From assembly GCA_947305045.1 (NCBI GenBank), contig CAMZCW010000148.1:1-5829 (forward strand): a stretch of 5,829 bases of DNA, written 5' to 3'. The notes beneath the pieces were generated by a model. That model saw only the letters and a list, made by a program, of their open reading frames with translations, was not told the origin of the DNA and ran no database searches. Position numbers and translations under genes: made by a program. This document shows, piece after piece, positions 3,536-5,829 of this stretch. The DNA comes from an uncultured Bacteroidales bacterium. Its GTDB lineage: Bacteria; Bacteroidota; Bacteroidia; Bacteroidales; UBA932. Position 1 is the stretch's first letter; the number at the start of each line of letters is the position of its first letter.

Positions 3536-5829
3536 CTACCCCACCACCTCCAGGGAGTCAGAGGAGCGTTCGGGCTTATAGGAGCCGCCGGAAGCGGCGT
3601 GCAGCAGCGCCTCCAGGTTGGCCACGATGGCCTCCGAAAGGTCTTTGTCCCCGTACTGCTTGCACACGTCGGAGACATAAAGCAGCACCCGGCTGGCGGT
3701 CTCGAACTCATGGGAGCCCAGGGAGCCCCATTCCAGGTAGAAGCGGGCGGTGTCCGTGAGCTGGTCCCCAAAGCGGGCGGCCAGGTCCCGCGCCTTCTCC
3801 ACTTCACCCAGGTAATAGTAATTCTCCACCATCTGGGCCACCATGTAGTCGTTCCCGCTGAACCCAAGCGGAATGCTCTCCAGGGGAAAATTCTGCTCCG
3901 GGAAGTTCTCCTGGCACAGGTCCATGATTTCCAGGGCTTTCTCATGCTCGTCGGCGTCGATCAACGCATTGGCCACCGTGAGGAACAGCTGCCGCTGTGA
4001 AAGTACGCCCAGGAAGGTGTACATGTTCTGGTAGTCCACAAAGTAATCCGTGCGCTTGAGGGCATCCCATTTGTACTTGGTCTTGAAGTCCCGGTACAGC
4101 TGTAGGGCGTCCACCTTGCCGGCGTCCGTAGAACTCACTTTGTTACGGATGGGCGTAAAGCGGTACGAGAAACCGTCGAACATCAGGTAATCCTTGATGC
4201 CCACGTTCAGGTCACCGCCCATATTGAGCAAATTCAGCGGACGGTCCCACTCATAGGTGGACAGGAAGTCCAGCAGGAACAGCTCCGGCTTGGAAATATA
4301 GTTCTTGTCCTTGGACATGGTGAGCATGATCTGCTCCGGAATTTCGTCGGCAAACTTCTGTGGGACGATTCCATATTTGAGGCAGTTCTCCTTATTCACC
4401 GGAATCACAATATTACGGGCGCAGATGAAATCCAGCTTGCGTCCGCTCTCCAGCGGAACCTTCATTTTGGGATCCTTGAACACATCCATCACGTCCGACA
4501 GGAGCATGGGAGAGCCGTCGTCATAGGCAATATACACAAACTCGTTGGTGCCATACAGGTACTGTTCCTGCGGAACCGTGAGTTTGAGCGGCTTGCTCTC
4601 GTTGCAGGCCCATTTCATCTGGTCGATATACCAGTCCGTTCCCAGCAGCGAGGTGTTCACCACGCGAACGTCCGTACGCACGCCCTCAATTTCCTGGGCA
4701 TACCACAGCGGGAAGGTATCGTTGTCCCCGTGGGTGACCAGGAGGCCGTTCTCCCCTACCGAGTTCAGGTAGTTCCAGGCCATCTCCGGCGCAGTGTAGC
4801 GGTTGGAGCGGTCATGGTCGTCCCAGTTTTGGGCCGCCATCAACGCCGGGACGCACAGGCACAGGGCCGATACGGCGCCGGCAAGCGCCCCGGAAGGCAC
4901 TTTCCTGGCAGCAGCGCTGAGCCACTGGTACAGCGCCGCCACGCCCAGGCCGATCCAAATGGCGAACATATAGAACGACCCGGCGTACGCATAGTCACGC
5001 TCACGCACCTGGTACGGCGGCTGGTTCAGGTACATCACAATGGCGATGCCCGTCATGAAGAACATCAGGAACACAATCCAGCTGCCGCGCTTGTCTTTGT
5101 CGTACTGGAACACCAGGCCCAGCAGGCCCAGCAGCAGCGGCAGGAAGAAGTAATGGTTCTTGCCCTTGTTCTCCCGCAGCGGTGCCGGAGCGTCCGACTG
5201 GTCTCCCAGGCGGAATTCGTCCAGGAAGCCGATGCCGCTCTCCCAGTTGCCGTCAAAGATATTGCCCGGCAGCGGAGAATGGACGTCGTTCTGGCGGCCC
5301 ACAAAGTTCCACATGAAGTAGCGCCAGTACATCCAATTGAGCTGATAGTCAAAGAAATAGGCCATATTGGCCCCAAAACTGGGCTTGCGGTGCTTGGCAC
5401 CCTTTATGCGCGTCCCCTTCCCCTGCGTATAAGTCTCATAAAAGTCGATATACCTGGGATCGGCCCCGGACCACATGCGCGGGAACAGCATTTTGCCTTC
5501 CGGCAGATATTCGGCATCGGCCGGAGCCTCCGCCTTTACGTATTTTCCGTTCAGCGGTGCCCAGTACTTGTCCTGCTTGAGGTCATACGGGGCGTCAAAA
5601 TACTGCCCGTACACCAGCGGCGTGGAACCGTACTGCTCGCGGCTGAGGTAGCGCACCAGCGTGTACGGATTGTCCGGCTGATACTCGTTGGTGGGCGTTT
5701 TTACGCTGGAGCGGATAATGACCATGGAAAAGAGCGAGAAGCCCATCACCAGGGTGGTCACGCAGAGGATCACCGTGTTCCAGAACACCCGGCCCTTTTT
5801 GAGGGTGACAAACAGCGCCCAGAAGCACA
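3536..5829 (-). CDS. DUF2723 family membrane protein (putative GT-C-type glycosyltransferase), C-terminal part; 5' end outside window
   Basis: DUF2723 proteins are large polytopic inner-membrane proteins common in Bacteroidota and related to GT-C (protein O-mannosyltransferase-like) enzymes. A role in envelope protein glycosylation is inferred, not shown here. The frame stays open to the window edge (CFWALFVTLKKGR... precedes the GTG at 5788), so 763 codons are visible and the true start lies beyond. Numbered from that GTG, hydrophobic segments are at about 3-25, 213-228, 236-254, 267-290 and 301-319. Family blocks include NEYQPDNPYTLVRYLSREQYGS (34-55), YFMWNFVGRQND (157-168), NQPPYQVRERDYAYAGSFY (255-273) and HGDNDTFPLWYAQEIEGVRTD (353-373). 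The last 430 or so residues look non-membrane and probably periplasmic, with TPR-like helices (about 590-740). The conserved N-terminal catalytic-type region is not in the window. The family call is confident, the function moderate. Confidence 0.88.
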   Translation of the reverse strand, partial: CFWALFVTLKKGRVFWNTVILCVTTLVMGFSLFSMVIIRSSVKTPTNEYQPDNPYTLVRYLSREQYGSTPLVYGQYFDAPYDLKQDKYWAPLNGKYVKAEAPADAEYLPEGKMLFPRMWSGADPRYIDFYETYTQGKGTRIKGAKHRKPSFGANMAYFFDYQLNWMYWRYFMWNFVGRQNDVHSPLPGNIFDGNWESGIGFLDEFRLGDQSDAPAPLRENKGKNHYFFLPLLLGLLGLVFQYDKDKRGSWIVFLMFFMTGIAIVMYLNQPPYQVRERDYAYAGSFYMFAIWIGLGVAALYQWLSAAARKVPSGALAGAVSALCLCVPALMAAQNWDDHDRSNRYTAPEMAWNYLNSVGENGLLVTHGDNDTFPLWYAQEIEGVRTDVRVVNTSLLGTDWYIDQMKWACNESKPLKLTVPQEQYLYGTNEFVYIAYDDGSPMLLSDVMDVFKDPKMKVPLESGRKLDFICARNIVIPVNKENCLKYGIVPQKFADEIPEQIMLTMSKDKNYISKPELFLLDFLSTYEWDRPLNLLNMGGDLNVGIKDYLMFDGFSYRFTPIRNKVSSTDAGKVDALQLYRDFKTKYKWDALKRTDYFVDYQNMYTFLGVLSQRQLFLTVANALIDADEHEKALEIMDLCQENFPEQNFPLESIPLGFSGNDYMVAQMVENYYYLGEVEKARDLAARFGDQLTDTARFYLEWGSLGSHEFETASRVLLYVSDVCKQYGDKDLSEAIVANLEALLHAASGGSYKPERSSDSLEVVG

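Overview
The window looks like a chromosomal segment of a GC-rich member of the Bacteroidales (Bacteroidota), perhaps Rikenellaceae- or Cryptobacteroides-like; the genus cannot be fixed from the sequence. Four things point that way. There are Bacteroidota-type -7 elements (TAnnTTTG) upstream of two genes, and the starts lack clear Shine-Dalgarno sequences. The phosphoglycerate kinase carries the Lys/Ala-rich insertion typical of this phylum. There is also a large DUF2723 membrane protein of a type abundant in Bacteroidota.

Layout from left to right: (1) the 3' end of lgt (prolipoprotein diacylglyceryl transferase), + strand, cut by the window edge; (2) a gene-free stretch of about 790 bp (279-1071) full of repeats: a 13-bp duplication, a 64/65-bp tandem repeat, a 107-bp palindromic element, GC-rich hairpins, three tandem hairpin repeats of about 63 bp, and a second 107-bp element; (3) pgk on the - strand; (4) a 68-bp divergent promoter region; (5) a class I SAM-dependent methyltransferase on the + strand; (6) a 194-bp convergent gap holding a third 107-bp element; (7) the C-terminal 763 codons of a DUF2723 membrane protein on the - strand, running off the right edge.

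The four genes are housekeeping or envelope functions: lipoprotein maturation, glycolysis, RNA modification, and probable envelope glycosylation. They do not form one pathway and are not one operon. pgk and the methyltransferase are divergently transcribed from promoters whose -7 boxes lie 2 bp apart. The other two gene boundaries are convergent, and both carry the 107-bp element.

The most interesting signal is this 107-bp element. Its three copies align without a gap at about 65% identity. They share an 11-bp terminal inverted repeat (GTGRCAGNTAA ... TTAGCYGYCAC) and an exactly centred hairpin (CCTCGTTC, 7-nt loop, GAACGAGG). The arms are 42 nt on each side in every copy, and the elements are 35-40% GC in a much more GC-rich setting. 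I do not recognise the family. No protein-coding defence, secretion or other exotic system is visible; the novelty, if any, is in the non-coding repeats.
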